A DNA stretch of 64,000 nucleotides, taken from contig NZ_JACHOO010000002.1 of the NCBI RefSeq assembly GCF_014199915.1, positions 62,001 through 126,000 on the forward strand, written 5' to 3'. Positions within the stretch are counted from its first letter, which is position 1; each line of letters begins with the position of its first letter. Both the position numbers and the translations under genes were made by a program. The notes beneath the pieces are model-generated. The model was not told the origin of the DNA, searched no databases, and was given only the letters and a program-made list of their open reading frames with translations. Below, piece after piece: positions 16,760-25,319 of the stretch. The DNA is from Prosthecomicrobium pneumaticum. Lineage in GTDB: Bacteria; Pseudomonadota; Alphaproteobacteria; Rhizobiales; Kaistiaceae.

Positions 16760-17689
16760 TCAAGCGCGCGGATAGAGCCGCATCACGATGTCCTGGTCGT
16801 AATTGCCGAAGCCGCGGCCGAAGATGTTGACGCCGCCGGGATGGCGGGCGTCGTCGGCTATGCCGATCCGCATCCGGATCGAATGATGGGCCGCGAGGTC
16901 GAGATCGGCGAGCGTGACGTTCGAGACCCGCCGTCCGTCGATCATGGTGCCGTCCGCCGAGATCGTCCACGTCTTCAGCGCACCATATTGAGAGCCCTCG
17001 AGCTTCCACCAGCGCGGCGTATAGGCCCCGCGCTGATCACCGAAATCGCCCGGCGAGGTCCAGGTTCCGACCGCCACGTTGTTGACCCAGAGCGTGATGT
17101 CGGACGGCCAGATATTGCTCGTTCCCGGCACCTCGGAAGATAACTCCATCGAGAATTCGAGCGCCTCGAGATCGGCATTGAGAATGCGGGCGTTGTTCGG
17201 GAACTTATACTCGACGAAGCCGCGGCCGAACCACAGCAGCGCGGTCTTCATGCGGTCCGGATCGAGAAAATTGTCCGGCACGTCGAGCAGCCCGATGATG
17301 CCCTCGGGCGAGCACAGGCCGCAAGGCGCCGTGGTCTCGCAGCTCGTGTAGAGGCCGAGCGGCATCTCGACCGTGATCACCCGGTCCGCCTCGCGGGCGG
17401 CAACGCCGTCGAAACGAACGAGGATCTCGTCGTAGCGGGCGCTGCAGACCTTCTGATGACCCTTCTTCGCCTTGACGGTCCGCGTCTCGATCAGTTCGGC
17501 GCCTTCGAGCACCTGGACATGGGTGACGACGGTCGATTGCGGCAGGTCGAGCGCCGCCGCGATCTCATTGACATTGAGCGGACCGCGGTCGTGCAGCAGC
17601 CGCAGCATGCGGACACGCACGGGCGAAGCGAGCGCATGCAGGACATGGGCATCCGTCTCGGGATTGACCGTCAGGAAGTTCCGCTTCAC
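16760..17689 (-). CDS. ArsR-like HTH regulator with a C-terminal effector domain
   Basis: A 309-residue protein. Residues 13-90 form a winged helix-turn-helix like ArsR family repressors (ALASPVRVRMLRLLHDRGPLNVNEIAAAL, then LPQSTVVTHVQVLEGAELIE). The remaining 200 residues are not a metal site but a beta-rich domain (WPSDITLWVNNVAVGTWTSPGDFG, RWWKLEGSQYGALKTW) of the kind found in sugar-linked members of this group; I infer that it binds a carbohydrate ligand. A cluster CETTAPCGLC (about residues 116-125) might bind metal or be structural. The start is GTG; the next Met lies inside the HTH. It probably controls the arabinoside operon directly downstream. Confidence 0.8.
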   Translation of the reverse strand: MKRNFLTVNPETDAHVLHALASPVRVRMLRLLHDRGPLNVNEIAAALDLPQSTVVTHVQVLEGAELIETRTVKAKKGHQKVCSARYDEILVRFDGVAAREADRVITVEMPLGLYTSCETTAPCGLCSPEGIIGLLDVPDNFLDPDRMKTALLWFGRGFVEYKFPNNARILNADLEALEFSMELSSEVPGTSNIWPSDITLWVNNVAVGTWTSPGDFGDQRGAYTPRWWKLEGSQYGALKTWTISADGTMIDGRRVSNVTLADLDLAAHHSIRMRIGIADDARHPGGVNIFGRGFGNYDQDIVMRLYPRA

Positions 17690-17851
17690 GTGCCGCCTCG
17701 CGCCATGGCCCGTTACCTATCAGCTTTCGCGGTTCAGTCCAGCACGAAGAGAGCCGGCTCAGCACCTCGAACCGCGGCGCAATACCCGGCGCCGCTTGAC
17801 GGGCACCGTACACGGTCGGACAGTGCGCGAAGGACGGCAAGGGAGCCGAAG

Positions 17852-18388
17852 ATGGGCGAGGATTTGTCCGACGTACGGGCGCTGATCGAACGTATTCCGC
17901 TGTTCGCCGAAGTGCTCGATCCAGGCCAGATCGCGACGCTCGCCGCGAAGGCCACGGTCTATGCCGTGCCGCCCCGCACCGTGCTGATGTCGGAAGGCGA
18001 TTACGGCGACTCGATGTTCGCGGTGATCGACGGCGCGGTCGAGGTGACGGTCGAGGGCGCGCGCAGCGGCAGCCGCGAGGTGGCGATGCTCGGCCCCGGC
18101 GACATCGTCGGTGAGATGTCGCTGATGACCGGCGCCCGGCGCACCGCGACGGTGACGAGCGTCGTGCAGACCCGGGTGCTGCAGATCCGCAAGGCGGCGC
18201 TCGAAGCGGTGCTCGCCCATTCACCCGATCTCGTGATCGGCCTCGGCGCCATGCTGGCCCGCCGCCAGATCGAACTCGAGCGGATCAGCGAGGACGAACA
18301 CGCGCAGCGCATTCTGGGCCTGCGCGCGAGCGAGATCGTCGCCGCGATCCGCCGCTTCTTCTTTCCCGACCAAGCCGAGCGCGAATAG
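17852..18388 (+). CDS. Cyclic-nucleotide-binding domain protein without DNA-binding domain
   Basis: A 178-residue protein whose residues 10-130 are a CRP-type cNMP-binding domain. The phosphate-binding cassette is recognisable (PGDIVGEMSLMTGARRTATV), with the conserved Glu and Arg. The C-terminal 45 residues are helical (RRQIELERISEDEHAQRILGL) and lack a helix-turn-helix, so this is not a transcription factor of the CRP type; it may pass a cAMP signal to a partner. ATG at 17852 follows GGGAGCCGAAG. It is convergent with the FecR gene (6 bases apart) and lies about 3 kb from a CHASE2 adenylate cyclase, which may supply its ligand (inference). Confidence 0.88.
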   Translation: MGEDLSDVRALIERIPLFAEVLDPGQIATLAAKATVYAVPPRTVLMSEGDYGDSMFAVIDGAVEVTVEGARSGSREVAMLGPGDIVGEMSLMTGARRTATVTSVVQTRVLQIRKAALEAVLAHSPDLVIGLGAMLARRQIELERISEDEHAQRILGLRASEIVAAIRRFFFPDQAERE

Positions 18389-18394
18389 GCGCGC

Positions 18395-19195
18395 TCAGCC
18401 CGGCCCGCCACCATAACAAGGATCCGGATCCGGATCCGGGTCTGGATCGGGGTCCTCGCCCGGATCGGGCACGAAATTGGTCAGTTCCTCGCGGGCCGTG
18501 ATCTCGTCCGTCACGACGTCGCGCGTGTCCGGATCCGTCGGATCGCGCGGATCCTGCAGGAAGCTGCTGCCATAGAGCGGATAGGGCACCGCGCCGGTGA
18601 CGCGGATCAGCGTACCGTCCCAGGTCTTCGGCCCCTCGATGCGGCCGCCCGAATGGAAGGCGAGGAATTCGCCGGGCCGGTCGAGCACGTGCTCATTGCC
18701 GTCCGGCCCCTCGATCACCACCCGCCCCTCGACGAGGATGACATAGGTGACGCCGTCGACGACGACCGCGTCATAGATCGTGCCGCGCACGCCGATCGTC
18801 GCGGCCGGCGTGCGCATCTTGTAGCTGCGCGGATCGGAGGAGCCCGAGACGAAACGGAAGATGCCCTTCGTCGCGCTGAAGGCGATGTCGTTCTGCGAAC
18901 GGCCCGGATCATAGACGAACCGGTCGAGCACGATCTCGGAACGCGGACCGATATTGAGGCTCGTCTCGTCGAGGAAGAGAAGCTGCGCGGTGGCCTGTTC
19001 GCCCGTGCGCACCATCTGGTCGGTGACGAGCGCGCTGCCGACCGAGAGTGGGGCCGCGCGGCCGGAGACGACGCCCTCGACCGCATTGCGCACCGCGGCG
19101 GCGACGCCGATCTTGGTATCGGCGGCCGCGGCCGGAGCCGTCAGCATCGTGGCCGCCAAAGCGGCGCCCGCCAGCCAGCTCAGCCCCTCTTTCAT
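18395..19195 (-). CDS. Exported FecR-domain protein with an Asp-Pro repeat tail
   Basis: A 266-residue periplasmic or surface protein. A signal peptide (cleavage near AAAA, residue 24) is followed by a FecR domain at about residues 55-150 (GSALVTDQMVRTGEQATAQLLFLDETSLNIGPRSEI, then MRTPAATIGVRGT). The C-terminus is an unusual (Asp-Pro) repeat of about five units ending in CYGGGPG. It lacks the N-terminal cytoplasmic part and membrane helix of true FecR iron sensors, so a ferric citrate role is unlikely. Free-standing exported FecR proteins are often found beside CHASE2 adenylate cyclases, as here. It is divergent from the TPR/barrel gene at 19448. Confidence 0.88.
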   Translation of the reverse strand: MKEGLSWLAGAALAATMLTAPAAAADTKIGVAAAVRNAVEGVVSGRAAPLSVGSALVTDQMVRTGEQATAQLLFLDETSLNIGPRSEIVLDRFVYDPGRSQNDIAFSATKGIFRFVSGSSDPRSYKMRTPAATIGVRGTIYDAVVVDGVTYVILVEGRVVIEGPDGNEHVLDRPGEFLAFHSGGRIEGPKTWDGTLIRVTGAVPYPLYGSSFLQDPRDPTDPDTRDVVTDEITAREELTNFVPDPGEDPDPDPDPDPDPCYGGGPG

Positions 19196-19447
19196 CGCCG
19201 CCTCCGCTCGCCTCGAATCGGGCCGCCTTCCCGACGGAAACGCCGTATCGTCCCGCAAGCCGCCCGCTCGACCTTCTGAAATGGATAGGCCGACCTCGAA
19301 AAACCCGCAAGCGGCAATGGCAGAAACTACAGGGCCGTTGCCGAACTGCATCGCCTGCAGCAGAAACCGCCGGCCCGACGCCGCGGCATCATTGCGCAGA
19401 CGGACGAGGGCCGTTAGCATTTCTACGGATCAGCCGGAGAGACGGGC

Positions 19448-20608
19448 TTGTCGGGGGAGCTTCATCGCGGAATTGCGGCGGTCGCGTTTGCGGCAGCCTG
19501 TGCCATCGGCGGGTCTCAGGCCTTCGCGCAAGGCGCCGAGCCCGAGGCGATGAAGGCCGTCTATCAACGGATTCTCGCCGATCCGACCGACACCGCCGCC
19601 AATCTCGACTATGCGCGGCTCGCCGAGGCGGCGGGCCAGGACCGCAAGGCGCTCGCCACTTATGAGCGGATCCTGCTCTATGAGCCGGAGAATACCGAGG
19701 CGCGGGCCGGCCTGACGCGGCTGCGCCGTCTCATCCAGCCGAATACCACGATCGTCACCGCCGAGACGGGCGTCGCCTTCGAGAGCAACCCGACCCTCGT
19801 CGAAGACGGCGAACGGGAAGACGTCCGCGGCTTCGTCAATCTGCGCCTGCAGGACGAGCGCCGGCTCGGCCCGAGCCGCTGGCGCACGGTCGTCTCGGCC
19901 GGCGGCGACCTCTATCTCGATACCGACGAGCTCAATTATGCCTATGGCTCGGTGACCGCGGGTCCGGTGGTGGATCTCGGCGCCAGCCGGATCGCCGCGC
20001 ATCCCTTCGTCGGCGGCACGCTGACCGGCCTCGAGGAAGACTATTACTATTCCGAGGCCTTCATCGGCCTGCAGCTCGAGGGCTATCTCGAGGGCGCCAA
20101 TCAGCTCGCCCGGATCCGCGCCGGCTATCGCAGCTATGGCGAGACCTGGAGTTCGACGGACGGCGTCTGGGCCGACGTCTCGGCGCGCCTGTCGAAGGCC
20201 GATCTGATCGGCACCGGCGACCTGCTCGCGCTGACGCCCTCCGCCCGCTGGAGCGATATCGACGGATCGACGGTGGGCGAATGCCCGCTCTCCTGCCTCG
20301 AGGCGGCGCCGGGCCGCTACTGGCAGGCCGGCGTCCGGCTCGACTATTATCGCGATCTGACCGACTGGCTGACGGTCGGCGCGGGCATCGGCGTCCGCCA
20401 GACCTGGTACGACGACCCTCTGCCGCCCTCGACGGAAGCGCGCGACGATTTCCTGATCTCGCCGACGGTCTCGGTCACGCTGCACGACCTCCTCGCGGCG
20501 CAGACCGATTTCAAGATCGACTACCGCTACGACCACAACGATTCGACCGACGCGAATCGGGACTACGAGAACCACACGGTCTCGGCGAAGGCCGTCACCC
20601 GGTTCTGA
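19448..20608 (+). CDS. Outer-membrane beta-barrel protein with N-terminal TPR
   Basis: A 386-residue exported protein I cannot name precisely. A signal peptide (cleavage near residue 28, QAFAQ) precedes a short tetratricopeptide region (about residues 33-95, AVYQRILADPTDTAANLDYARLAEAAG then ALATYERILLYEPENTEARAGL). From residue 100 the chain alternates like a barrel and ends in F (KAVTRF), the usual outer-membrane signature. The architecture, short TPR plus barrel, is like Slam-type or poly-function surface proteins, but no firm family fits. Translation starts at a TTG after GGAGA; no ATG precedes the signal peptide. It is divergent from the FecR gene and probably works with it at the cell surface (inference). 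Confidence 0.8.
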   Translation: MSGELHRGIAAVAFAAACAIGGSQAFAQGAEPEAMKAVYQRILADPTDTAANLDYARLAEAAGQDRKALATYERILLYEPENTEARAGLTRLRRLIQPNTTIVTAETGVAFESNPTLVEDGEREDVRGFVNLRLQDERRLGPSRWRTVVSAGGDLYLDTDELNYAYGSVTAGPVVDLGASRIAAHPFVGGTLTGLEEDYYYSEAFIGLQLEGYLEGANQLARIRAGYRSYGETWSSTDGVWADVSARLSKADLIGTGDLLALTPSARWSDIDGSTVGECPLSCLEAAPGRYWQAGVRLDYYRDLTDWLTVGAGIGVRQTWYDDPLPPSTEARDDFLISPTVSVTLHDLLAAQTDFKIDYRYDHNDSTDANRDYENHTVSAKAVTRF

Positions 20609-20622
20609 GCGGCGATCGGCAC

Positions 20623-20644
20623 GCGGGCTTCAGACGGAGCCCGC
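20623..20644. terminator. Hairpin between convergent barrel and DUF3307 genes
   Basis: GCGGGCT and AGCCCGC pair over an 8-base loop that contains the stop codon of the minus-strand DUF3307 gene. It lies 15 bases after the barrel stop. There is no clear T-tract, so function as a bidirectional terminator is likely but not certain. Confidence 0.45.
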
Positions 20645-21019
20645 GACGAGTACGGCGACCATCGCGATATAGGTGATCTGATGGGCGAACTGGTCGAGGC
20701 CGAGTGCCTGCCAGTAGCGCGCATCGGCGACCGTCCAGCCGGCACGCCGCACGACACCGTCCTTCAGCCAGTCGATGTGATAGTGGACGAGGAACTCGCC
20801 GACGATCACTGCGGCGGCGAGCGGCAGGCCGACCGGCAGCGCAACGAAGACGGCGAGCGATCCGAGCGCGTGCAGGCCGGAATGGACGATGCCGCCGGGA
20901 TGGCCGTAACGGCCCTTGTTCGTCACCTGATAGCGGGTCTGCACCAGGAAATCGAAGATCAGGTGCTTCGTCTGCAGAAGCAGGAAGGCGAGGAGCACGG
21001 CGACAGCGGAATGGGCCAA
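20630..21019 (-). CDS. DUF3307 family membrane protein
   Basis: A 129-residue protein with three to four hydrophobic segments. The pattern LLLQTKHLIFDFLVQTRYQVTNKG, HSGLHALGSLAVFVALPVGLPL and EFLVHYHIDWLKDG, with conserved His and Asp, is that of the DUF3307 family. Its biochemical role is unknown; the conserved polar residues inside helices suggest a small membrane enzyme or transporter. Start is a TTG (no ATG upstream in frame). It sits between the barrel gene and the adenylate cyclase, on the same strand as the cyclase and 86 bases downstream of it. Confidence 0.8.
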   Translation of the reverse strand: MAHSAVAVLLAFLLLQTKHLIFDFLVQTRYQVTNKGRYGHPGGIVHSGLHALGSLAVFVALPVGLPLAAAVIVGEFLVHYHIDWLKDGVVRRAGWTVADARYWQALGLDQFAHQITYIAMVAVLVAGSV

Positions 21020-21105
21020 GTTCGTCCCTGTTCTGTGGCGGCTTCAGGCCGGAGGTTCCGATACGAAAGGTGGGCGGAAAGCCCGCGCGAGAAAAGTGAC
21101 CGCGA

Positions 21106-23301
21106 TCACAGCGTCGCGGCATCGATTGTGCCGTCCCAGTCCTCCGGCTTCGACAGTTCGGCGAGCCGGGCGAGGCGGCGCGCCATCTTTTCGTAATAGG
21201 GCACGAGGCCCGTCGGGGCGAGGCGGGCGGCGCGATCGAGCCGCTCCGTCGCCGCCGGGAAATCGCCGGCGCGATAGGCTTCGAGGAACTCGGCCTGTGC
21301 GGCGGGAAGCGCGGACGGCGTGTCCTCCGGAAGCAGGGTGAAGATCCGCGTCGGCCGCGACCGGCCCCTCACCCGCACGCTGTCGATCTCGATCGTCGGC
21401 AGCCGGGCGGCGGCGGCGGTCTGCTCGCCGAGAATCGCGCCGACGCCATAGGCCTTGGTCAGCCCCTCGAAACGCGAGGCGACGTTCACCTCGTCGCCGA
21501 TGGCGGAATAGTTGAAGCGGCGCGTCGAGCCGAGATTGCCGACGCAGCACGGCCCGGTGTTGACGCCGATGCCGATCGCGACGCGCTGCATCGTCCGGCC
21601 GGCCTGGTGCGCCTCGTCCTGCCAGCGGGCGTTCAGCCCCTCCATCGCCGCGAGCATGGCGGCGGCGGCGGTCGCGGCATGGGCCGGATGGTCGGCGTCG
21701 TCGAGCGGGGCGTTCCAGAACGCCATCAGGCCGTCGCCCATATATTTGTCGATCGTGCCGCGGTGTTCGAGCACGATCTCGGAGAGCGGCGTCATCAGCC
21801 CGTTGATGAAGCGGGTCAGCTCCTGCGCCGACATGCCCTCCGACAGCGTCGTGAAGCTGCGCACGTCGCAGAAGAGCAGGGTCAGCTCGCGCACCTCGCC
21901 GCCCAGTTCCAGCCGGTCGGGATGGAGGACGATCTCGTCGACCACCGCCGGCGCGACATAATGGGTGAAGGCGTGGCGCAGCTCGGCGCGGGCCCGCTCC
22001 GCCCGGCGATAGGTGTCGAGCGTCACGCCGGCGACGAGCAGCAGCAGGGCGAGCGCCGGATAGAGCGGATCGAAGAGCAGGCCGAGCCGGTCGAAGGCGG
22101 CGAAGCCGCCGGCGATCAGGCCGCCGATGGCGAGCCCGCCGACCGCCGCCGCGGGGCCGGCGGAGAGCCGCGGCAGGAGGGCCGCGAGCCCGAGCCCCAG
22201 CACGACGATGACGGCGAGTTCGAAGCCGGTCGCCCAGTCGGGCCGGGTGAGCGAACGGCCGGCGAGGATGTGCTCGAGCACCTGCGCGTGGATCTCGACG
22301 CCCGGTACCGCGGCGTCGATCGGCGTCGCGCGGAGATCGAGCAGGCCGGCGGCCGAGGTGCCGACGAGCACGATCGCCCCGGCGAGCCGGGCGGGCGGCG
22401 CGGTGCCGGCGAGCACGTCCTTCGCCGAGACGAAGCGCTGCGGATCGCTCGGCCGGTAGCGCAGCCAGATCGCGCCGTCGGCGTCGGTCGGGATGATGAA
22501 ATCGCCGATCCGGATATGGTTGAGCCCGGTCGAGCGGCCGAACGCCTCCTCCCCGCTGGCATTCGAGGCCTTGAGCAGATAGGAGCGCGCCCCTTGCGCG
22601 ACCCGCAGCGCCTCGGCGGCGAGCGAGGGCACGAAGGTGTCGCCGATGCGGAAGACGAGCGGCACGCGGCGGACGATCTGGTCGCGGTCGGGGATCCAGT
22701 TGAGGGCGCCGATCCCTTGCGCCGCCGCATCGATCGCCGGCACGTTGGCGACCACGCCGCCATAATCGGGAATGAAAGGCTTCGGATCGTCGCCGGCCAC
22801 CGCGAAGCCGGCCGGCAGCGCCGGCGGAGGGCTCGGCGCGGTCGAGAGCGACAGCGACACCACGGCCGGGGTCGTGGCGAGCGTCGCCGCGAAGGCCTCG
22901 TCGTGCGTCGGGCCGGGGGCGAGCGCGGCGGCGATTCGGGATGCGTCAACCGGCGGCAGGCGCTTGACGATCTCTTCCGGCGAGGTCTGGTCGGGCTCGG
23001 AGAACAAGACGTCGAAGACGATCGCCGCGGCGCCCGCCTCGGCGAGCTTCCGCGTCAGATCGCCGACGATGGTGCGCGACCACGGCCACTGGCCGACCGC
23101 CTTCAGCGACTCCTCGTCGATATCGACGACGGTGATCGGGCTGTCGGGCAGCGGCTCGGCAGGGAGGACGCGCTGGTAGAGATCGAAGCCGAGCAGCCGC
23201 AGCGCCTGGACGGCGAAGCCGTCGCCGACGCGCACGGCGACCGCCCCGGCGAGGAACAGGGCGGCAACGAGAAGCTGGACGGTGGCGGGGCGAAGGCGCA
23301 T
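21106..23301 (-). CDS. CHASE2-domain adenylate cyclase (class III)
   Basis: A 731-residue membrane enzyme that makes cAMP from ATP. An N-terminal helix (residues 7-24) is followed by an extracytoplasmic CHASE2 sensor (about 35-345; VVDIDEESLKAVGQWPWSR and VLVGTSAAGLLDLRATPI are typical), three helices (about 358-428) and a cytosolic class III cyclase domain (about 470-640). Metal-binding aspartates are Asp479 (LLFCDVRSFT) and Asp523 (DKYMGDGLMAFW); Lys519 and the Asp of AIGDEVNVASR favour adenine over guanine. A 60-residue helical tail follows. The CHASE2 ligand is unknown. Gene neighbours (FecR protein, barrel protein, CNB-domain protein) suggest a surface-to-cAMP signalling unit. Confidence 0.93.
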   Translation of the reverse strand: MRLRPATVQLLVAALFLAGAVAVRVGDGFAVQALRLLGFDLYQRVLPAEPLPDSPITVVDIDEESLKAVGQWPWSRTIVGDLTRKLAEAGAAAIVFDVLFSEPDQTSPEEIVKRLPPVDASRIAAALAPGPTHDEAFAATLATTPAVVSLSLSTAPSPPPALPAGFAVAGDDPKPFIPDYGGVVANVPAIDAAAQGIGALNWIPDRDQIVRRVPLVFRIGDTFVPSLAAEALRVAQGARSYLLKASNASGEEAFGRSTGLNHIRIGDFIIPTDADGAIWLRYRPSDPQRFVSAKDVLAGTAPPARLAGAIVLVGTSAAGLLDLRATPIDAAVPGVEIHAQVLEHILAGRSLTRPDWATGFELAVIVVLGLGLAALLPRLSAGPAAAVGGLAIGGLIAGGFAAFDRLGLLFDPLYPALALLLLVAGVTLDTYRRAERARAELRHAFTHYVAPAVVDEIVLHPDRLELGGEVRELTLLFCDVRSFTTLSEGMSAQELTRFINGLMTPLSEIVLEHRGTIDKYMGDGLMAFWNAPLDDADHPAHAATAAAAMLAAMEGLNARWQDEAHQAGRTMQRVAIGIGVNTGPCCVGNLGSTRRFNYSAIGDEVNVASRFEGLTKAYGVGAILGEQTAAAARLPTIEIDSVRVRGRSRPTRIFTLLPEDTPSALPAAQAEFLEAYRAGDFPAATERLDRAARLAPTGLVPYYEKMARRLARLAELSKPEDWDGTIDAATL

Positions 23302-23331
23302 CGGGCGGTCCTGGACGCCGCGAGCCTAGAA

Positions 23332-23371
23332 TGAAAGCGGCGGGCGACGGAAGGGCGAAGCCTCCCGCCGC
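23332..23371 (-). terminator. Terminator-like hairpin after the sugar ABC operon
   Basis: On the minus strand GCGGCGGG and CCCGCCGC pair over a 19-base loop and are followed by TTTCATTC. It lies 14 bases past the ATPase stop and 31 bases before the adenylate cyclase start, so it probably ends the ABC transcript. Confidence 0.5.
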
Positions 23372-23384
23372 CCGCGCCGCCCCC

Positions 23385-24164
23385 TCACGCCGCCATCGCC
23401 TCCGGCGGCCGCATGGCGCCGGTCATGATGGCGACGGCATCCGACATCGAATAGTCCTTCGGGTTGATGACGGCGATCCGCCGGCCGAGCCGATGGATGT
23501 GGATGCGGTCGGCAACCTCGAAGACGTGCGGCATGTTGTGGCTGATCAGGACGATGGGCAGGCCGCGCCGCTTCACGTCGAGCATCAGTTCGAGCACCTT
23601 CCGGGACTCCTTGACGCCGAGCGCCGCGGTCGGCTCGTCCATGATGACGAGCTTCGAGCCGAAGGCGGCGGCCCGCGCGATCGCGACGCCCTGACGCTGG
23701 CCGCCGGACAGCGTCTCGACGAGCTGGCCGATGTTCTGGATCGTCATCAGGCCGAGTTCGGAGAGCCGCTGCCGGGCCTCGTCGCGCATCGTCTTGCGGT
23801 CGAGCAGGCCGAGATAGCGGCCGAGGATGTCCTTTCGCTTCCGCTCGCGGCCGAGGAACATGTTGTCGGCGATCGACAGCGCGGGCGAGAGCGCGAGATT
23901 CTGGAACACGGTCTCGATGCCGGCGTCGCGCGCGTCCATCGGCGAGCGGAACTGCACCGGTTGGCCGTCGAGCAGGATCTCGCCGGCATCGGGCTTCACC
24001 GCGCCGGCGAGCGCCTTGATGAGCGTCGACTTGCCGGCGCCGTTGTCGCCGATCACGGCGAGGATCTCGTTCCGCCGCAATTCGAAATCGGCATGGTCGA
24101 GAGCGACCACGCGGCCGTAACGCTTGACGAGGCTGCGCGCCTCGAGGACGGGGGTCTCGCTCAT
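23385..24164 (-). CDS. Sugar ABC transporter ATPase, single domain (FrcA-like)
   Basis: A 259-residue ATP-binding subunit with Walker A (GDNGAGKST), Q-loop (FQNLAL), signature (LSGGQRQGVAIARA), Walker B (LVIMDEPTAALG) and H-loop (ISHNMPH). Most CUT2 importers use a fused 500-residue ATPase; the single-domain form is that of FrcA of the rhizobial fructose system. The ATG overlaps the permease stop by four bases. It energises uptake through the permease at 24161 with the binding protein at 25320. Fructose, ribose or another monosaccharide is possible; the order binding protein, permease, ATPase is that of frcBCA. Confidence 0.92.
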   Translation of the reverse strand: MSETPVLEARSLVKRYGRVVALDHADFELRRNEILAVIGDNGAGKSTLIKALAGAVKPDAGEILLDGQPVQFRSPMDARDAGIETVFQNLALSPALSIADNMFLGRERKRKDILGRYLGLLDRKTMRDEARQRLSELGLMTIQNIGQLVETLSGGQRQGVAIARAAAFGSKLVIMDEPTAALGVKESRKVLELMLDVKRRGLPIVLISHNMPHVFEVADRIHIHRLGRRIAVINPKDYSMSDAVAIMTGAMRPPEAMAA

Positions 24165-25246
24165 TGCGCCACCTTGCGGAGCCATTGGTCGATCGCGACC
24201 GCGACGATGATGAGGACGCCGACGGCGAATTCCTGCCACAGCACGTCGACGCCGGAAAGCGCGAGGCCGTTTCTGAACACGCCGACGATCAGCGCCCCGA
24301 CGAGCGTGCCGACGATCGAGCCGCGACCGCCGAAGAGACTCGTCCCGCCGATCACCACCGCGGTGATCGAATCGAGATTGGCCGTCTGGCCCGACAGCGG
24401 GCTGACCGCACCGACGCGCCCGATCAGCACCCAGCCGGCGACCGCGCAGAGCGCGCCGGCGATCGCATAGACGGCGAGCAGGGTGCGGCCGGTGTCGATG
24501 CCGGCGAGGCGCGCCGCCTCCGGATCGTCGCCCGTCGCATAGACGTGGCGGCCGAAGGCGGTGCGGTTGAGCAGGTACCAGACGAGCGCGGCGAGCACGA
24601 TCATCAGGATCGAGCCATAGGTGAGCCGCGCCGCGCCGAACTGCAGCGCCGTGCCGGTCCATTGCAGGAAGGGCGCGGTCGCCGCGATCTCCTGCTGGCG
24701 GATGGTGGCGCTCGCGGAATACCAGAGATTGAGTGCGCCGAAGATGCTCCAGGTGCCGAGCGTGACGATGAAAGGCGGCAGCTTCAGCCGGGTGACGAGC
24801 AGGCCGTTCAGCATGCCGCAGGCGAGACCGACGACGAGGCCGATCAGGAAGGCGATCTCGACCGGCAGGCCGACATAGACGGCGAGCCGGCCCATCACCA
24901 CCGAGGAGAGGATCATGATCGCGCCGACCGAGAGGTCGATGCCGGCGGTCAGGATGATCAGCGTCTGGGCGATGCCGAGCACGCCGATGATCGTCACCTG
25001 CTGCAGGATCAGCGACATGTTGAAGGGATGGAAGAACCGCCCGCCGACCAGCGACGCGAACAGCGCGATGCCGAGCACCAGCACCAGGAACGGCACGACG
25101 GTCGGATGGGCGTGTAGGAAATGCCGGAACCGCTGCAGCAGCGAAGGCTGCTCCTCGTCGAACGCGGCGACGGCGGCGTCGCTCTCCGCGAGCCTGCGCT
25201 CGAATTCCGCTGGCCCGCGCGGCTGGGCCTCATTGGTCGTCGTCAT
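24161..25246 (-). CDS. Sugar ABC transporter permease, CUT2 (FrcC-like)
   Basis: A 361-residue inner-membrane permease with about ten hydrophobic segments and family hallmarks GIDLSVGAIMILSSV and ITAVVIGGTSLFGGRGSIVGT. A polar N-terminal extension of about 55 residues precedes the first helix. I place the start at ATG 25246 (MTTTNEAQ); a longer reading to 25303 would run through the region right after the hairpin at 25272. It is the membrane channel of the importer encoded with 25320 and 23385. Confidence 0.92.
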   Translation of the reverse strand: MTTTNEAQPRGPAEFERRLAESDAAVAAFDEEQPSLLQRFRHFLHAHPTVVPFLVLVLGIALFASLVGGRFFHPFNMSLILQQVTIIGVLGIAQTLIILTAGIDLSVGAIMILSSVVMGRLAVYVGLPVEIAFLIGLVVGLACGMLNGLLVTRLKLPPFIVTLGTWSIFGALNLWYSASATIRQQEIAATAPFLQWTGTALQFGAARLTYGSILMIVLAALVWYLLNRTAFGRHVYATGDDPEAARLAGIDTGRTLLAVYAIAGALCAVAGWVLIGRVGAVSPLSGQTANLDSITAVVIGGTSLFGGRGSIVGTLVGALIVGVFRNGLALSGVDVLWQEFAVGVLIIVAVAIDQWLRKVAQ

Positions 25247-25271
25247 GATCGGCTCACCCCTCCCGGAAGAA

Positions 25272-25294
25272 CCGGAGGGCGCGAAGCCCTCCGG
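25272..25294 (-). promoter_or_regulatory. Perfect hairpin between binding-protein and permease genes
   Basis: CCGGAGGGC and GCCCTCCGG form a 9-bp stem over a 5-base loop (TTCGC on the coding strand), 25 bases after the binding-protein stop. The downstream sequence TTCTTCC is only weakly T-rich. Likely protects or attenuates the mRNA so that binding protein exceeds permease. Confidence 0.6.
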
Positions 25295-25319
25295 CCGTTT
25301 CATTCGCTCGCGCCGGCGA

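Noticed and set aside
18395-19195. FecR gene as part of iron-citrate signalling
   Set aside because: The protein has a signal peptide and lacks the cytoplasmic anti-sigma part and membrane helix of FecR sensors; no FecI or FecA is adjacent. It fits the CHASE2 cyclase group better.
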